This document shows, in pieces, positions 14,218 through 23,128 of a stretch of 32,735 nucleotides of DNA. Every line of letters starts with the position of its first letter. Position 1 is the stretch's first letter. Below the pieces are notes generated by a model, which worked only from the letters and a program-made list of their open reading frames with translations, did not search any database and was not told the DNA's origin. A program made the position numbers and the translations under genes. Origin of the DNA: UBA1715 sp964346725 (GTDB lineage Bacteria; Bacteroidota; Bacteroidia; Bacteroidales; UBA1715); NCBI GenBank assembly GCA_964346725.1, contig CAYFVM010000027.1, positions 1 through 32,735 of the forward strand, in the 5' to 3' direction.

Positions 14218-15296
14218 ATAGTTGCGCGCCTAAATAAGAAGAAACACAAAATTCCGTATAAAATATTAGGCAACCACACTGCTATTAGTGGACTAAATCC
14301 TAGATTGAGCGTGAATGTAGTACTAACTTGCATGAGCAGAATGTAGGTAAAGCATAATCCCGTACCCACCACTATATTTATGACCGTGCCACCACGTTTC
14401 TTCTTGTTAGACAAACAAACGCCCATAAGCGTGAGAATGAATGTTGAAAAAGGTAACGCCCAACGTTGATATTTCTCTATTTTCAGTTTTTCAATGTTGT
14501 TCGTCCCTTGTAATTTTTGGTTGTCAATAAAATCATTCAGTTCCACAATGTTCATTTTTTCAACATAGGAGTCGCGCATGCGCAAATCTTTAGTTTCGAG
14601 GTAGCATGCAGTGTCTAGTCTACTTCCTGAGAAGTGCTTTTCTGATCCATCAGGTTGCAGTTCGCGAATGAAATAATTAAACACAGTCCACTGAGATTTT
14701 ACAGAATCCCAGCATGCAAAGTCGCTTGTAAGTTTCGATTGCAGTTTGCCGTCATTATATTTTTCAATAGAAAAACGGAACGCATTATCGGTATCTACAT
14801 TGAAACTTTCCATATACACAAACATTCCCGGTCGCACTTGGCGATGAATATCTTTTTCCCAATTTTGATATTTATTGCGAACATATCTATCCTCAAAATC
14901 CAATCGAACTTTATTTGATTCAGGGATTACATAGAGTAGTAAAATCCATGATGTAAGAGCAATAATTGTTGCCGTAATCATGTATGGAACTAAAAATCTA
15001 AGGAAACAGATACCTCCTGAGTGTATAGCAATAATTTCGCTGTTTGCCGCCATTTTTGAAGTAAAGAAAATGACCGAAATAAACACAAACATTGACGAAA
15101 ACAAGTTGGCATAGTAGGGTATAAAGTTTAGATAGTATTTGAATATGATGTCTTTGATGGGTGCTTTATTTGCAACAAAATCATCGTAGCGTTCTTGAAA
15201 GTCAAATACAATGGCAATAGCCATAATCAGTGTCATGGCAAGGAGAAATGTCCCCAAGAATTTTTTGATGATGTACCAATCTAGTGTCTTTATCAT
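14214..15296 (-). CDS. LptF/LptG family LPS-transport permease
   Basis: 360 residues, YjgP/YjgQ family. It is an inner-membrane subunit of the LptB2FG complex, which extracts LPS towards the Lpt bridge. There are three N-terminal TM helices (about 12-34, 60-82 and 100-122), a periplasmic beta-rich region of about 150 residues and three C-terminal helices (about 275-355). The N-terminal LDWYIIKKFLGTFLLAM is typical. LptF and LptG cannot be separated by inspection. Its start overlaps the stop of tgt by four bases (ATGA type), indicating one operon. Its end overlaps the convergent rel gene by four bases. Confidence 0.88.
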   Translation of the reverse strand: MIKTLDWYIIKKFLGTFLLAMTLIMAIAIVFDFQERYDDFVANKAPIKDIIFKYYLNFIPYYANLFSSMFVFISVIFFTSKMAANSEIIAIHSGGICFLRFLVPYMITATIIALTSWILLLYVIPESNKVRLDFEDRYVRNKYQNWEKDIHRQVRPGMFVYMESFNVDTDNAFRFSIEKYNDGKLQSKLTSDFACWDSVKSQWTVFNYFIRELQPDGSEKHFSGSRLDTACYLETKDLRMRDSYVEKMNIVELNDFIDNQKLQGTNNIEKLKIEKYQRWALPFSTFILTLMGVCLSNKKKRGGTVINIVVGTGLCFTYILLMQVSTTFTLNLGFSPLIAVWLPNILYGILCFFLFRRATI

Positions 15297-16423
15297 ATTC
15301 GTTGGGCAAGTTGAATAACCATTTTATTTTTCCATTCACCGAAAGTACCGGCGGTAATTTGCTTACGCACCTCGGTAACTAACGCTAAATAGAATCCAAG
15401 ATTGTGTATGCTGGCAATTTGTGCACCAAGCATTTCACCACATTTTATAAGGTGGTGCAAATAAGCTTTGGAGTAGGTAGTGTCTACAAATGTAGCACCA
15501 TTGGCCTCAATGGGAGAAAAATTGTTTTCCCATTTTTTGTTTTTAATATTGATAATTCCGTCCCAAGTAAACAACATACCGTTTCGTCCGTTGCGTGTAG
15601 GCATTACGCAGTCGAACATATCTACGCCACGAGAAATGCCTTCGAGAATGTTCATAGGCGTTCCCACACCCATAAGGTAGCGAGGTTTGTCTTTTGGGAG
15701 AATGTCATTCACTACTTCAATCATTTCGTACATGACATCTTCGGGTTCACCAACCGCCAAACCACCAATGGCATTGCCATCGCAGTTTTTAGAGGCTATG
15801 TATTCCGCCGATTTCATGCGTAAATCTTTGTACGTGCAGCCTTGCACTATCGGGAAAAATGTTTGATTGTAGCCGTAGAGCGGTTCTGTTTCCTTGAAAT
15901 GTTGCAATCCACGGTCAAGCCAGCGATGGGTAAGGTCCAAGGATTTATTTGTATACTGAAAATCTGAATTTCCCGGAGGACATTCATCAAGAGCCATCAT
16001 AATGTCGGCACCAATAATACGTTGTGTATCAACAACATTCTCAGGCGTAAACAAATGTTTTGAGCCATCAATGTGTGAACGAAATTGTGCACCTTCCTCG
16101 GTGAGTTTTCGGTTTTCTGCCAGCGAAAACACTTGAAACCCGCCACTATCGGTAAGAATAGGTTTATCCCAACTATTGAATTTATGCAATCCGCCCGCTT
16201 CTTTCAGTATCTGCAAACCCGGGCGGAGATATAAATGGTAGGTGTTACCCAAAATAATTTGCGCCTTGATTTCTTCCTTTAATTCGGTAGCATGCACACC
16301 TTTTACTGAACCAACGGTGCCCACCGGCATAAAAATGGGTGTGAGAATTTCACCATGGTCTGTTGTAATTTTTCCCGCACGAGCATTTGTTGACGGGTCG
16401 GTATGTTGGATTTCGAATAACAC
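15293..16423 (-). CDS. tgt: Queuine tRNA-ribosyltransferase (tRNA-guanine transglycosylase)
   Basis: 376 residues; exchanges guanine-34 for preQ1 in GUN-anticodon tRNAs. Catalytic D92 is in PILTDSGGFQVFSL, nucleophile D271 in DMFDCVMPTRNGRNG, and the substrate loop is GGLAVGEP. The C-terminal zinc site is altered: where E. coli Tgt has C-x-C-x2-C, this protein has G309, T311 and D314 (NGATFVDTTYSKAYL). The fourth ligand, His340 in SIHNL, is retained. I recall the same replacement in Bacteroides Tgt, so it is probably lineage-wide and not decay. The start is GTG; no nearby ATG is in frame and the sequence aligns from residue 2. Co-transcribed with lptF/G. Confidence 0.95.
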   Translation of the reverse strand: MLFEIQHTDPSTNARAGKITTDHGEILTPIFMPVGTVGSVKGVHATELKEEIKAQIILGNTYHLYLRPGLQILKEAGGLHKFNSWDKPILTDSGGFQVFSLAENRKLTEEGAQFRSHIDGSKHLFTPENVVDTQRIIGADIMMALDECPPGNSDFQYTNKSLDLTHRWLDRGLQHFKETEPLYGYNQTFFPIVQGCTYKDLRMKSAEYIASKNCDGNAIGGLAVGEPEDVMYEMIEVVNDILPKDKPRYLMGVGTPMNILEGISRGVDMFDCVMPTRNGRNGMLFTWDGIINIKNKKWENNFSPIEANGATFVDTTYSKAYLHHLIKCGEMLGAQIASIHNLGFYLALVTEVRKQITAGTFGEWKNKMVIQLAQRI

Positions 16424-16437
16424 GCAAAAAATTTTTG

Positions 16438-16445
16438 CAAAGATA
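16438..16445 (-). promoter_or_regulatory. -7 element of tgt-lptF/G
   Basis: Minus strand TATCTTTG is an exact TAnnTTTG match, 14 bases before the GTG start. No clear -33 TTTG is at the standard distance. Confidence 0.4.
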
Positions 16446-16550
16446 GAAAAAAATCATTTCGAATCGTGCGAGAAATCTCTATATATCAACGGAGTTCGTC
16501 GGTTGTTTTGTTCTTTGAAAAAGTCTGAGAATTTGAGTTTTTGAAAAAAC

Positions 16551-16598
16551 GTGCTGCTGCCATAGTGCCAATAACGCCCTGTGCTGCTGGAGCAGTAC
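16551..16598. other. Unexplained GC-richer block between tgt and gltX
   Basis: The 242-base divergent gap is mostly A/T runs, but these 48 bases are markedly richer in G and C. The 9-base direct repeat GTGCTGCTG occurs at 16551-16559 and again at 16581-16589, 30 bases apart. CTGCTGGAGCAG (16584-16595) is a self-complementary hairpin. The minus strand has a 43-codon frame from ATG at 16610 to TAG at 16479, beginning MANFVLLQQHRALL, and a second open frame containing AAQGVIGTMAAARFF. I recognise neither peptide and do not call a gene. Confidence 0.35.
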
Positions 16599-16637
16599 AA
16601 AATTTGCCATAAAAATTTAAAAAAACGATGAGTTTGT

Positions 16638-16645
16638 TATCTTTG
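16638..16645 (+). promoter_or_regulatory. -7 element of gltX
   Basis: TATCTTTG is an exact match to the Bacteroidota -7 consensus, 20 bases before the gltX ATG. The -33 region is only T-rich. Confidence 0.45.
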
Positions 16646-16665
16646 TCTCACAAAAATTTACAGAA

Positions 16666-18204
16666 ATGGCAGAAAGAAGAGTTCGTGTACGTTTTGCTCC
16701 AAGTCCAACCGGACCATTGCACATGGGAGGCGTTCGCACAGCATTGTTCAATTATTTGTTTGCAAAGAAAAACGGCGGAGACTTTTTGCTTCGTATAGAA
16801 GATACCGACCAAACACGTTTTGTAAAAAACGCTGAGCCCTACATTGTAGAATCGTTGCAGTGGTGTGGCATAAATCCCGATGAAGGAATTGGTGTAACAC
16901 CCGAAGGTCCTTATGGACCTTATCGCCAGAGCGATCGCAAACCTATCTACAAACAATATGCATATCAGTTGATAGAATCGGGAAATGCGTATTTTGCGTT
17001 TGACACTTCCGATGAGTTGACTGCTCTACGCGAGAAAGGCGAGCAAGAAAAAAATCCGTTTGTATATAATTTCAAAACACGTACACAACTTTGTAACTCA
17101 TTGACATTGAGCAAAGAAGAAGTTGAACAACGTCTTGCTTCGGGTGAACATTTTGTGATTCGTTTCAAAATGCCTGAAAATCAAGATATTGATTTATATG
17201 ATGAAATTCGAAAAGAAGTTCGTTTCAATACTAATGAGCTCGATGACAAAGTGTTGTACAAATCTGACGGAATGCCAACATACCATTTGGCAAACGTGGT
17301 TGACGACTATTTGATGAAGATTTCACATGTAATTCGTGGCGAAGAATGGCTTTCAAGTATGCCGTTGCACGTGCTTTTGTATCGTGCTTTCGGTTGGGAA
17401 GATGTGATGCCAAAATTTGCGCACCTTCCACTTATTTTGAAACCGATAGGTCATGGTAAATTAAGCAAGCGCGATGGCGACAAGTTGGGCTTCCCGGTAT
17501 TCCCACTTTTCTGGGTTGGTGATGAAGGAGAAACTGCTTCGGGCTATCGTGAAAACGGTTATTTGCCAGAAGGATTTGTGAATATGCTTGCACTACTCGG
17601 ATGGAACCCAGGCACAGACCAAGAAATTTTCACCATGGACGAATTGATTCAAAACTTCAGTTTGGAACGTGTAGGAAAGTCCGGTTCTAAGTTCGATCCT
17701 GAAAAAACAAAATGGTTCAACCAACAATGGATGCGTCGCAAATCTGATGAAGAACTTGCCGATATGTTTGCTCCAATTCTTGCCGAAAAAAATGTTACCG
17801 CATCACGCGAGTATGTGGCAAAAGTGTGTGGTATGATTAAAGAACGTGTCGTGTTTGTACAAGATTTGTGGGAAAACGGCTACTATTTCTTTGAAGGTCC
17901 TGCAAGCTATGATGAAAAAGTCATAAAGAAACGTTGGAAACCAGATGCTCCGGCTCAGATAGCAGAATTTTTGAAATTCATGGGAAACGAAACTGACTAT
18001 ACGTCTGCAACGCTTGAAGCAAAATCAATGGCGCTTATAGAACAAAATCAGTGGAATGTAGGACAGGTGTGCAACTGTTTACGCCTTGCACTTGTGGGTG
18101 CAGGTGTTGGAGCTCATTTGTTCGACATTTTTGAAATGATAGGCAAAGACGAATCAATAGCTCGTGTGCGCCGTGCATTAGAAACGATACAAGTTCCTGA
18201 ATAA
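16666..18204 (+). CDS. gltX: Glutamyl-tRNA synthetase
   Basis: 512 residues, class I aminoacyl-tRNA synthetase charging tRNA-Glu. The HIGH-type motif is PSPTGPLHMGG near the N-terminus (about 11-21) and the KMSKS-type motif is GKLSKRDGD (about 264-272). Other family blocks are LLRIEDTDQTR and YHLANVVDDYLMKISHVIRGEEW (here in two parts). The full length is normal for a discriminating or non-discriminating GltX; I did not determine which. It is monocistronic: a divergent promoter region precedes it and a hairpin terminator follows. Confidence 0.96.
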   Translation: MAERRVRVRFAPSPTGPLHMGGVRTALFNYLFAKKNGGDFLLRIEDTDQTRFVKNAEPYIVESLQWCGINPDEGIGVTPEGPYGPYRQSDRKPIYKQYAYQLIESGNAYFAFDTSDELTALREKGEQEKNPFVYNFKTRTQLCNSLTLSKEEVEQRLASGEHFVIRFKMPENQDIDLYDEIRKEVRFNTNELDDKVLYKSDGMPTYHLANVVDDYLMKISHVIRGEEWLSSMPLHVLLYRAFGWEDVMPKFAHLPLILKPIGHGKLSKRDGDKLGFPVFPLFWVGDEGETASGYRENGYLPEGFVNMLALLGWNPGTDQEIFTMDELIQNFSLERVGKSGSKFDPEKTKWFNQQWMRRKSDEELADMFAPILAEKNVTASREYVAKVCGMIKERVVFVQDLWENGYYFFEGPASYDEKVIKKRWKPDAPAQIAEFLKFMGNETDYTSATLEAKSMALIEQNQWNVGQVCNCLRLALVGAGVGAHLFDIFEMIGKDESIARVRRALETIQVPE

Positions 18205-18236
18205 TTAGGAGATATTTAAACTGTGAAATAAAGGAA

Positions 18237-18265
18237 AGTCCCGGCAGCAATGTCGGGATTTTTTT
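18237..18265. terminator. Terminator of gltX, shared with the convergent ligase gene
   Basis: TCCCGGCA (18239-18246) pairs with TGTCGGGA (18251-18258), including one G-U pair, with a 4-base loop and seven T (18259-18265). A-rich sequence before the stem may allow weaker function on the minus strand, where the ligase stop codon lies at 18266-18264. Confidence 0.82.
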
Positions 18266-19829
18266 ATTGTTCTTTTTCCGGTTGTGCGAATAATACAAGC
18301 GCACCAAAATATGCACAGAAAGCAAGTCCGGCGTGCGTATTCATGGTGTCTTCGCTGAAAAATGAGATTGTCATTGCCGCAAACCAGCTAATAGTGATTG
18401 CGTTCCATTTCTTTCGTGAAAATGCGATGAGTCCAATAAGACACGCAACGAATAAGATAAGTCCTACAATTCCGGTCATCACGCCCATAAGCATAAATTG
18501 ATTGTGGGGCAAGTTCCAGTTGCTTCGAGAAAGAGGACTATTTGTTTCGCGGTAGGTTACTGCCATTTCTTTTTTCACCATAGCACCTACACCAAACCAG
18601 GGGTATTTTTGTATTGTTTTCGTGGCACATTTTAGAAACTCAATGCGCTGCGTTATAGAGTGGTCGTTTGGGTTGCCATTGTTGGCGTATTCATATATTT
18701 CCCAAAACGATTCGTAAATTCTTTTTCGGATAGAAAAATTTGACGTAAATCGGTAATTGGTAAAACCATTAATAACGTTGGTAATATCGTCATTTGTCAT
18801 TTGTTCAAAACCTTCTGCATCTTTACGAAGATTTTTTGATGCCATGTAGCGGTATAGTGTTGTATAAAACGGAAACCCTTGTTTGTTTATGTCATAAAGT
18901 GAGAGCCCGGTAGCTGCGAACCAAGAACTGTCAATTTCTTTTTTGCAAATATATATTCCGGCATAGTGTCCGTTTTCTATAGTTCGTTTGTTCCGTAGAC
19001 TATTATACTCATTGCCATTGCGCGTTTTTTCAGTGATTTCGGTGGGGTATACATCGTGTGAAATAAAATAGCGTGCTTCTCCATAGAGCACTGCAGCAAT
19101 TCCTCCAATACCAAGGAAAAAGAGGGTAACAATGATAGCTTTTGTTTTTATTGAACTATGCTTTCTGAGTTGCAGAAAAATAAAAATCAATAGGAGAAAT
19201 CCTAAAATAGTGTAAGCAATAATAACCTTAGATAGTACAATAAAAATTACCAGCCAAGTGAGTGATATCCACAAGAAAATGCGTTCACGTCTGGTTTCAA
19301 GTTCTCTGTAAAAAAACAAATAATGTGTACAGATGGCAATTCCCATTACGGCAAAAAGTGACAAGCGAATGTGCGACATAAACAAGCCTATTCTGCGGAA
19401 ATTAAGCGTGTCGGTATAATTGATGAGGTATGAAATAAAGGAATACGCCGTGTTTATCACAATAGCGGCAACAAACACAAGCATGATTGAGTTAAATTTT
19501 CCGTGAGTTAATTCTTTTTGAGAACCTAAAGCAACAATAAATATCAGTAACGGAAGGTATGTGGTAAGGATTAGAACCGCTTCGTCTTGTGGTAGTTGTA
19601 TTGCTGCTCGACCTAGTATGAGGGCACAAATAACAAGGTAGAGTAAAGATGTTTTTCGTTGTATCAAGGTTTTGAATCCTGAACGAAAATTGCCATTTAA
19701 GGTCCAAAAAGTGGCAAGGACTATACTGCAAAGAGTGATGGCAAAATTGCCCCAAAGAATAAGAGCAGTGCATAAAATAAGCACGTAAAAGTATGCAGAA
19801 GCGGAGTACTTCCCAAGCAAGGAGCCCAT
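18264..19829 (-). CDS. O-antigen ligase (Wzy_C/WaaL) family membrane protein
   Basis: 521 residues with about ten hydrophobic helices in the N-terminal 250 residues. A large extracytoplasmic loop (about 250-440) follows, then three further C-terminal helices. The loop ends with the family signature: YPWFGVGAM (409-417) and NLPHNQFMLMGVMTG, with His442 as the probable catalytic residue. The C-terminus SEDTMNTHAGLAFCAYFGA fits the Wzy_C pattern. Family members transfer polysaccharide from undecaprenyl diphosphate to lipid A-core or protein, or polymerise it, so ligase versus polymerase is unresolved. It starts six bases after the CHU_C protein gene and probably shares its transcript. In T9SS organisms a WaaL-like ligase builds the A-LPS to which cargo is attached; that link here is inference. 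Confidence 0.82.
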   Translation of the reverse strand: MGSLLGKYSASAYFYVLILCTALILWGNFAITLCSIVLATFWTLNGNFRSGFKTLIQRKTSLLYLVICALILGRAAIQLPQDEAVLILTTYLPLLIFIVALGSQKELTHGKFNSIMLVFVAAIVINTAYSFISYLINYTDTLNFRRIGLFMSHIRLSLFAVMGIAICTHYLFFYRELETRRERIFLWISLTWLVIFIVLSKVIIAYTILGFLLLIFIFLQLRKHSSIKTKAIIVTLFFLGIGGIAAVLYGEARYFISHDVYPTEITEKTRNGNEYNSLRNKRTIENGHYAGIYICKKEIDSSWFAATGLSLYDINKQGFPFYTTLYRYMASKNLRKDAEGFEQMTNDDITNVINGFTNYRFTSNFSIRKRIYESFWEIYEYANNGNPNDHSITQRIEFLKCATKTIQKYPWFGVGAMVKKEMAVTYRETNSPLSRSNWNLPHNQFMLMGVMTGIVGLILFVACLIGLIAFSRKKWNAITISWFAAMTISFFSEDTMNTHAGLAFCAYFGALVLFAQPEKEQ

Positions 19830-19835
19830 GTAATC

Positions 19836-21008
19836 TTAGTTTTGACGGAACAATTGGATATGTCCTGCGGTGTTATGACGATTGTCTCTACTCTCTGATC
19901 TTACAACGTAATAATATGTTCCTGATGGACACTCGTATCCTGAATTGTCAGCCCCAGTCCATGAAATGTTTTTCGCTCTTTGTTTATACACCAAACTACC
20001 ATTGTTGTTATATATCCAAATTGTAAAGATGTCTATACCATTCGTATTAAAATAAAAAACATCATTTTCATCGTTTCCACCTGGGGTGAACACGTTTGGA
20101 ATAGAATTTTCACGGTCATCTATATCTGTTTCTGTTCTAGTGCTGTCAGAGAAAAAATAGTCAGTTACTTTAATGTTTATGGCTTGGCTTGCAACACATG
20201 ATTGCAATTCACCATTAAGGATATTGTTTGCATCAATTTTTGTACTATCAAGTGCAATTTTGAGCGTAACAGTATAACCTGGGTCAAAGTTCTCTTTTGG
20301 AAACGTAAATCGATATTCTGTAGAATCCAATTCTAGTTCTTGTATAAGGGTATTGTCATTATAAAAGCTCCAATAATATTTCCAAACTTTAGAGTCGTGT
20401 GGTTTGAAATTTTCTTGATTTACCGAGAAAATGTATACGAAAGATTCCAATCCTGCTTTGTTTTCGTCAGAACTTGGGTCGTCAATTTCGTACGTAAAAT
20501 TTGCTCCATCAACATACGGACTATACACTTCAACACAATTTGGTATACGATTTTTTGCAAATTCACTTTGAGCAACTGTTGTGGTAACATTTCTGTCTAA
20601 ATTGTCTATCGTTTTGTAAGAAATGTTGAGCGTAACGTCTGTACTTGTTTCTGAAACGTATTTTACTGCTGTAATAGTTGTGCCGGTTTTAATGCTGTCG
20701 GCAAGGTTTGTAGGATTAATAACCATAAGGCTAACCGTGAACAAACCATCAGTTTTGTATTCGTGTCTGCCGAGGTCGGCACGGTCATAGGTAACGTTCA
20801 TTGAGTCGGCAGAACTATCACCGTAATTCCACACATACCAATAAGAACCAATGGATGAGTTATTTTTGAACGTAGCTGTAGTGTTTCTTGTCGCATCACC
20901 TGTGTAGCACAAGTATTTTGACTCACGTAGTTGAAACTTAGCTTCCAACTGTGCAGAAACCTGAAAAGCGATTGATAACAAAAATATGATTGCGATTATT
21001 TTTTTCAT
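19836..21008 (-). CDS. Secreted PKD-domain protein with CHU_C (T9SS type B) tail
   Basis: 390 residues. A signal peptide (MKKIIAIIFLLSIAFQVSA, cleavage before Q20) is followed by a PKD-like domain at about 50-115 (WYVWNYGDSSADS...HEYKTDGLFTVSLMV). A second beta-rich region ends near 290. The gliding-motility CHU_C tail is at about 303-390: NSIPNVFTPGGNDENDVF, FTIWIYNNNGSLVYK, WTGADNSGYECPSGTYYYVV. The tail marks type B T9SS cargo, which is secreted and usually stays on the surface, needing a PorP/SprF-like partner that is not in this window. There is no enzymatic domain. A near-consensus promoter lies immediately upstream, so this gene and the ligase after it likely form a separate unit. Confidence 0.88.
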   Translation of the reverse strand: MKKIIAIIFLLSIAFQVSAQLEAKFQLRESKYLCYTGDATRNTTATFKNNSSIGSYWYVWNYGDSSADSMNVTYDRADLGRHEYKTDGLFTVSLMVINPTNLADSIKTGTTITAVKYVSETSTDVTLNISYKTIDNLDRNVTTTVAQSEFAKNRIPNCVEVYSPYVDGANFTYEIDDPSSDENKAGLESFVYIFSVNQENFKPHDSKVWKYYWSFYNDNTLIQELELDSTEYRFTFPKENFDPGYTVTLKIALDSTKIDANNILNGELQSCVASQAINIKVTDYFFSDSTRTETDIDDRENSIPNVFTPGGNDENDVFYFNTNGIDIFTIWIYNNNGSLVYKQRAKNISWTGADNSGYECPSGTYYYVVRSESRDNRHNTAGHIQLFRQN

Positions 21009-21025
21009 TTTTCAAAATTTATATA

Positions 21026-21056
21026 CAAAAATAATTTTTTGTTGGGGTTATACAAA
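21026..21056 (-). promoter_or_regulatory. Consensus promoter before the CHU_C gene
   Basis: Minus strand: TTTG at 21056-21053, 19-base spacer, TATTTTTG at 21033-21026. Both boxes match the Bacteroidota consensus exactly. It fills the 50-base gap between the BatA-like gene and the CHU_C gene and starts only three bases after the former's stop. Confidence 0.65.
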
Positions 21057-21058
21057 TT

Positions 21059-23128
21059 TTATGGGGTAATTTTACTCGTTTTGTCTTTCAAAAAGAGTTT
21101 ATCGTACCATACAATTACAAATACTTCAAGCAAAATAAAAATAATAGCGGTAATGAGAGCAATGCGCCACAAAGGAATTCCTTCGTTTTGTTCTTTAACT
21201 TTTGTGGTAATATTATCGGTTTGTCCTATTATTTGGCTATGAGGAAATATCGCACTCAATTGTTCCGAAATATCGTCAAGGGTGTAAAAGTTCAGTTGTG
21301 ATTCGCTTCGGTCGTAGTTATAGGAAAGTCCGGCAATTGGTTTTCCTTTTTGCGTAATGGTGTAGTTGCCGGCTTCTGAAATTTGTTGCATCGGGTTGAT
21401 GTTGATTTTTGATGACTGCAAATCAATGCGAAGTTGGGGAATGACATCAATATTTTTTTCACGATTTTCAATGTGTAGCGCCTCATCGTTGTTGAAGTTC
21501 GCCAAGTACAGCTGGCTTTGTCGTCCCAGAGTTGTTTGTAGTTCGTTGGAATTTGAAACAAAAAGCAACATGTTGTATAGGCCTATAAATAAAGGCGAAG
21601 TGACAAAAGAACCAGCTTTGTCTGAAAATGGTGCACTAAACGAAAACAAAGTATTTTTTTCTTTTGATAGTTGCGTTACAAATGGCCGGCCGTCTTGCAA
21701 GGTTATGAGCGCATTGTTTTCGTTTGATATGAGAGGGTAATGAAAAAGGACATCAGGATAGCTCGTATTCTGTTGTTTTTTCTCAAAAACGAATTTAAAA
21801 ATGCTGTTGTTTTGGTCAATGTCTGCGATTTTCGTGTTGGTAGAGTCTTTTGCCGAAATTTGTTGTTTCCCAAAATTGGCAAAAAAATGATTGTAAGAAT
21901 CTATATCAATGGTTTCTGCAGGAATGCAAAGTATTGATTTCCCGAAGTTTGAGAGTTTCGCAATGGCATCGGTCAAACCGGTAGGAATTGTCTGCAATTG
22001 GTCAAGAATTATAACCGAATAGGCATTGAGATTAGAATAATCAACAGCCGAAAGAGGACTATTTGTTAGGGTGAAATTTTTCTTGCCTTTGCATAGTGCG
22101 TTGATGTATTGATTTGGCGTTTTTTCATAAATATTGAGGATATTTATTTGATTTTCAATGAAATATGAAAAATAGTATGTATTGTCATACAATATAGGGT
22201 AGTCTTCAATAGCCAACCGACATGAAATAATTCCAGTCTCTTTCGTGCTGTATTCAATGGGAACAGAAATTGTTGCGTGTGGTTTTAGCGTTGCTGGAGC
22301 AATCGCTTTGAGTGAATCCTGTAGGTATAATTTCAGGGGCAAATTAGCTACCGCATCATTGGAATTGTTTGAAATCCGGACAAAGATTTTTTCAGTTTGT
22401 CCGTTAACGTGGTGATTGTTCTCAAAATAGCAACTATCAATAGAGATATTATTAATTGTTTGGTTTTCAACGTAATGAACAAACACTTGTGAAGCAGAAT
22501 CGGGAGTGACAGTGTTGAGGTCAAATGAATTTTTCTGCAAATCTGTTATAATGTGGCTTGCGCAGGATGTTTCATTTTTTGTTGCACACGTTGAAATTCG
22601 TGCACACACATTGGAGAACATCATTTTTGTGGGGCTAAGCGTGATTTCTGTTATTGCATTTTTGACTTCATCGCGTGTTTTGGGATAGAGTTCAGTAGGG
22701 CTTGCTGCGTTTGTAAATAGGAAGAATTTTGTTTCAGTAGAATAGGCATCGGCAATTTGTTGTGCTTTGGCTTTTTCTATTTCCAAAACGGTGCCACTGC
22801 TTGTTTCTGATTGTGCGCTGAAAGAGTTATCAATGTATATTGCAACGGCTTGTTTGCCTTTCTGATGCGTTTTGTTGTTGAGGGGAATGTATGGTTGTGC
22901 AAATGCAAAGGTTAAAAAGGTAATAAGACCAATGCGCGAGGTCAAAATCAAAATTTCCTTCAACTTTGATTTGGTACTATTTTGCTCAACTTGTATTGCT
23001 TTGATAAACTGTAAGTTATGAAAATACACATTCTTATATTTTCGAAACGAAAATAAGTGTATAATGATAGGAATTGCAATAGCAAATAGGAAAAATAAAA
23101 ATTCTGGATGTTTGAAGGCTACACTCAT
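21059..23128 (-). CDS. BatA-domain / VWA-like membrane protein
   Basis: 689 residues. The N-terminus is a BatA (aerotolerance regulator) domain: helix FLFFLFAIAIPIIIHLFSF, then FRKYKNVYFHNLQFI and a second helix IGLITFLTFAFAQPYIP (about 64-82). A VWA-like region follows with a MIDAS-type D100-N-S102-F-S104. A long extracytoplasmic beta-rich part of about 500 residues comes next, and one C-terminal TM helix (about 657-678) precedes a short basic tail (FLKDKTSKITP). Proteins of this form are common in Bacteroidota; their molecular function is not established. It overlaps the TonB receptor gene by four bases, so the two are translationally coupled. Confidence 0.82.
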   Translation of the reverse strand: MSVAFKHPEFLFFLFAIAIPIIIHLFSFRKYKNVYFHNLQFIKAIQVEQNSTKSKLKEILILTSRIGLITFLTFAFAQPYIPLNNKTHQKGKQAVAIYIDNSFSAQSETSSGTVLEIEKAKAQQIADAYSTETKFFLFTNAASPTELYPKTRDEVKNAITEITLSPTKMMFSNVCARISTCATKNETSCASHIITDLQKNSFDLNTVTPDSASQVFVHYVENQTINNISIDSCYFENNHHVNGQTEKIFVRISNNSNDAVANLPLKLYLQDSLKAIAPATLKPHATISVPIEYSTKETGIISCRLAIEDYPILYDNTYYFSYFIENQINILNIYEKTPNQYINALCKGKKNFTLTNSPLSAVDYSNLNAYSVIILDQLQTIPTGLTDAIAKLSNFGKSILCIPAETIDIDSYNHFFANFGKQQISAKDSTNTKIADIDQNNSIFKFVFEKKQQNTSYPDVLFHYPLISNENNALITLQDGRPFVTQLSKEKNTLFSFSAPFSDKAGSFVTSPLFIGLYNMLLFVSNSNELQTTLGRQSQLYLANFNNDEALHIENREKNIDVIPQLRIDLQSSKININPMQQISEAGNYTITQKGKPIAGLSYNYDRSESQLNFYTLDDISEQLSAIFPHSQIIGQTDNITTKVKEQNEGIPLWRIALITAIIFILLEVFVIVWYDKLFLKDKTSKITP

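Noticed and set aside
18237..18265. Part of the ligase gene as a conserved coding end
   Set aside because: The ligase stop merely touches the terminator T run; the hairpin lies beyond the stop.
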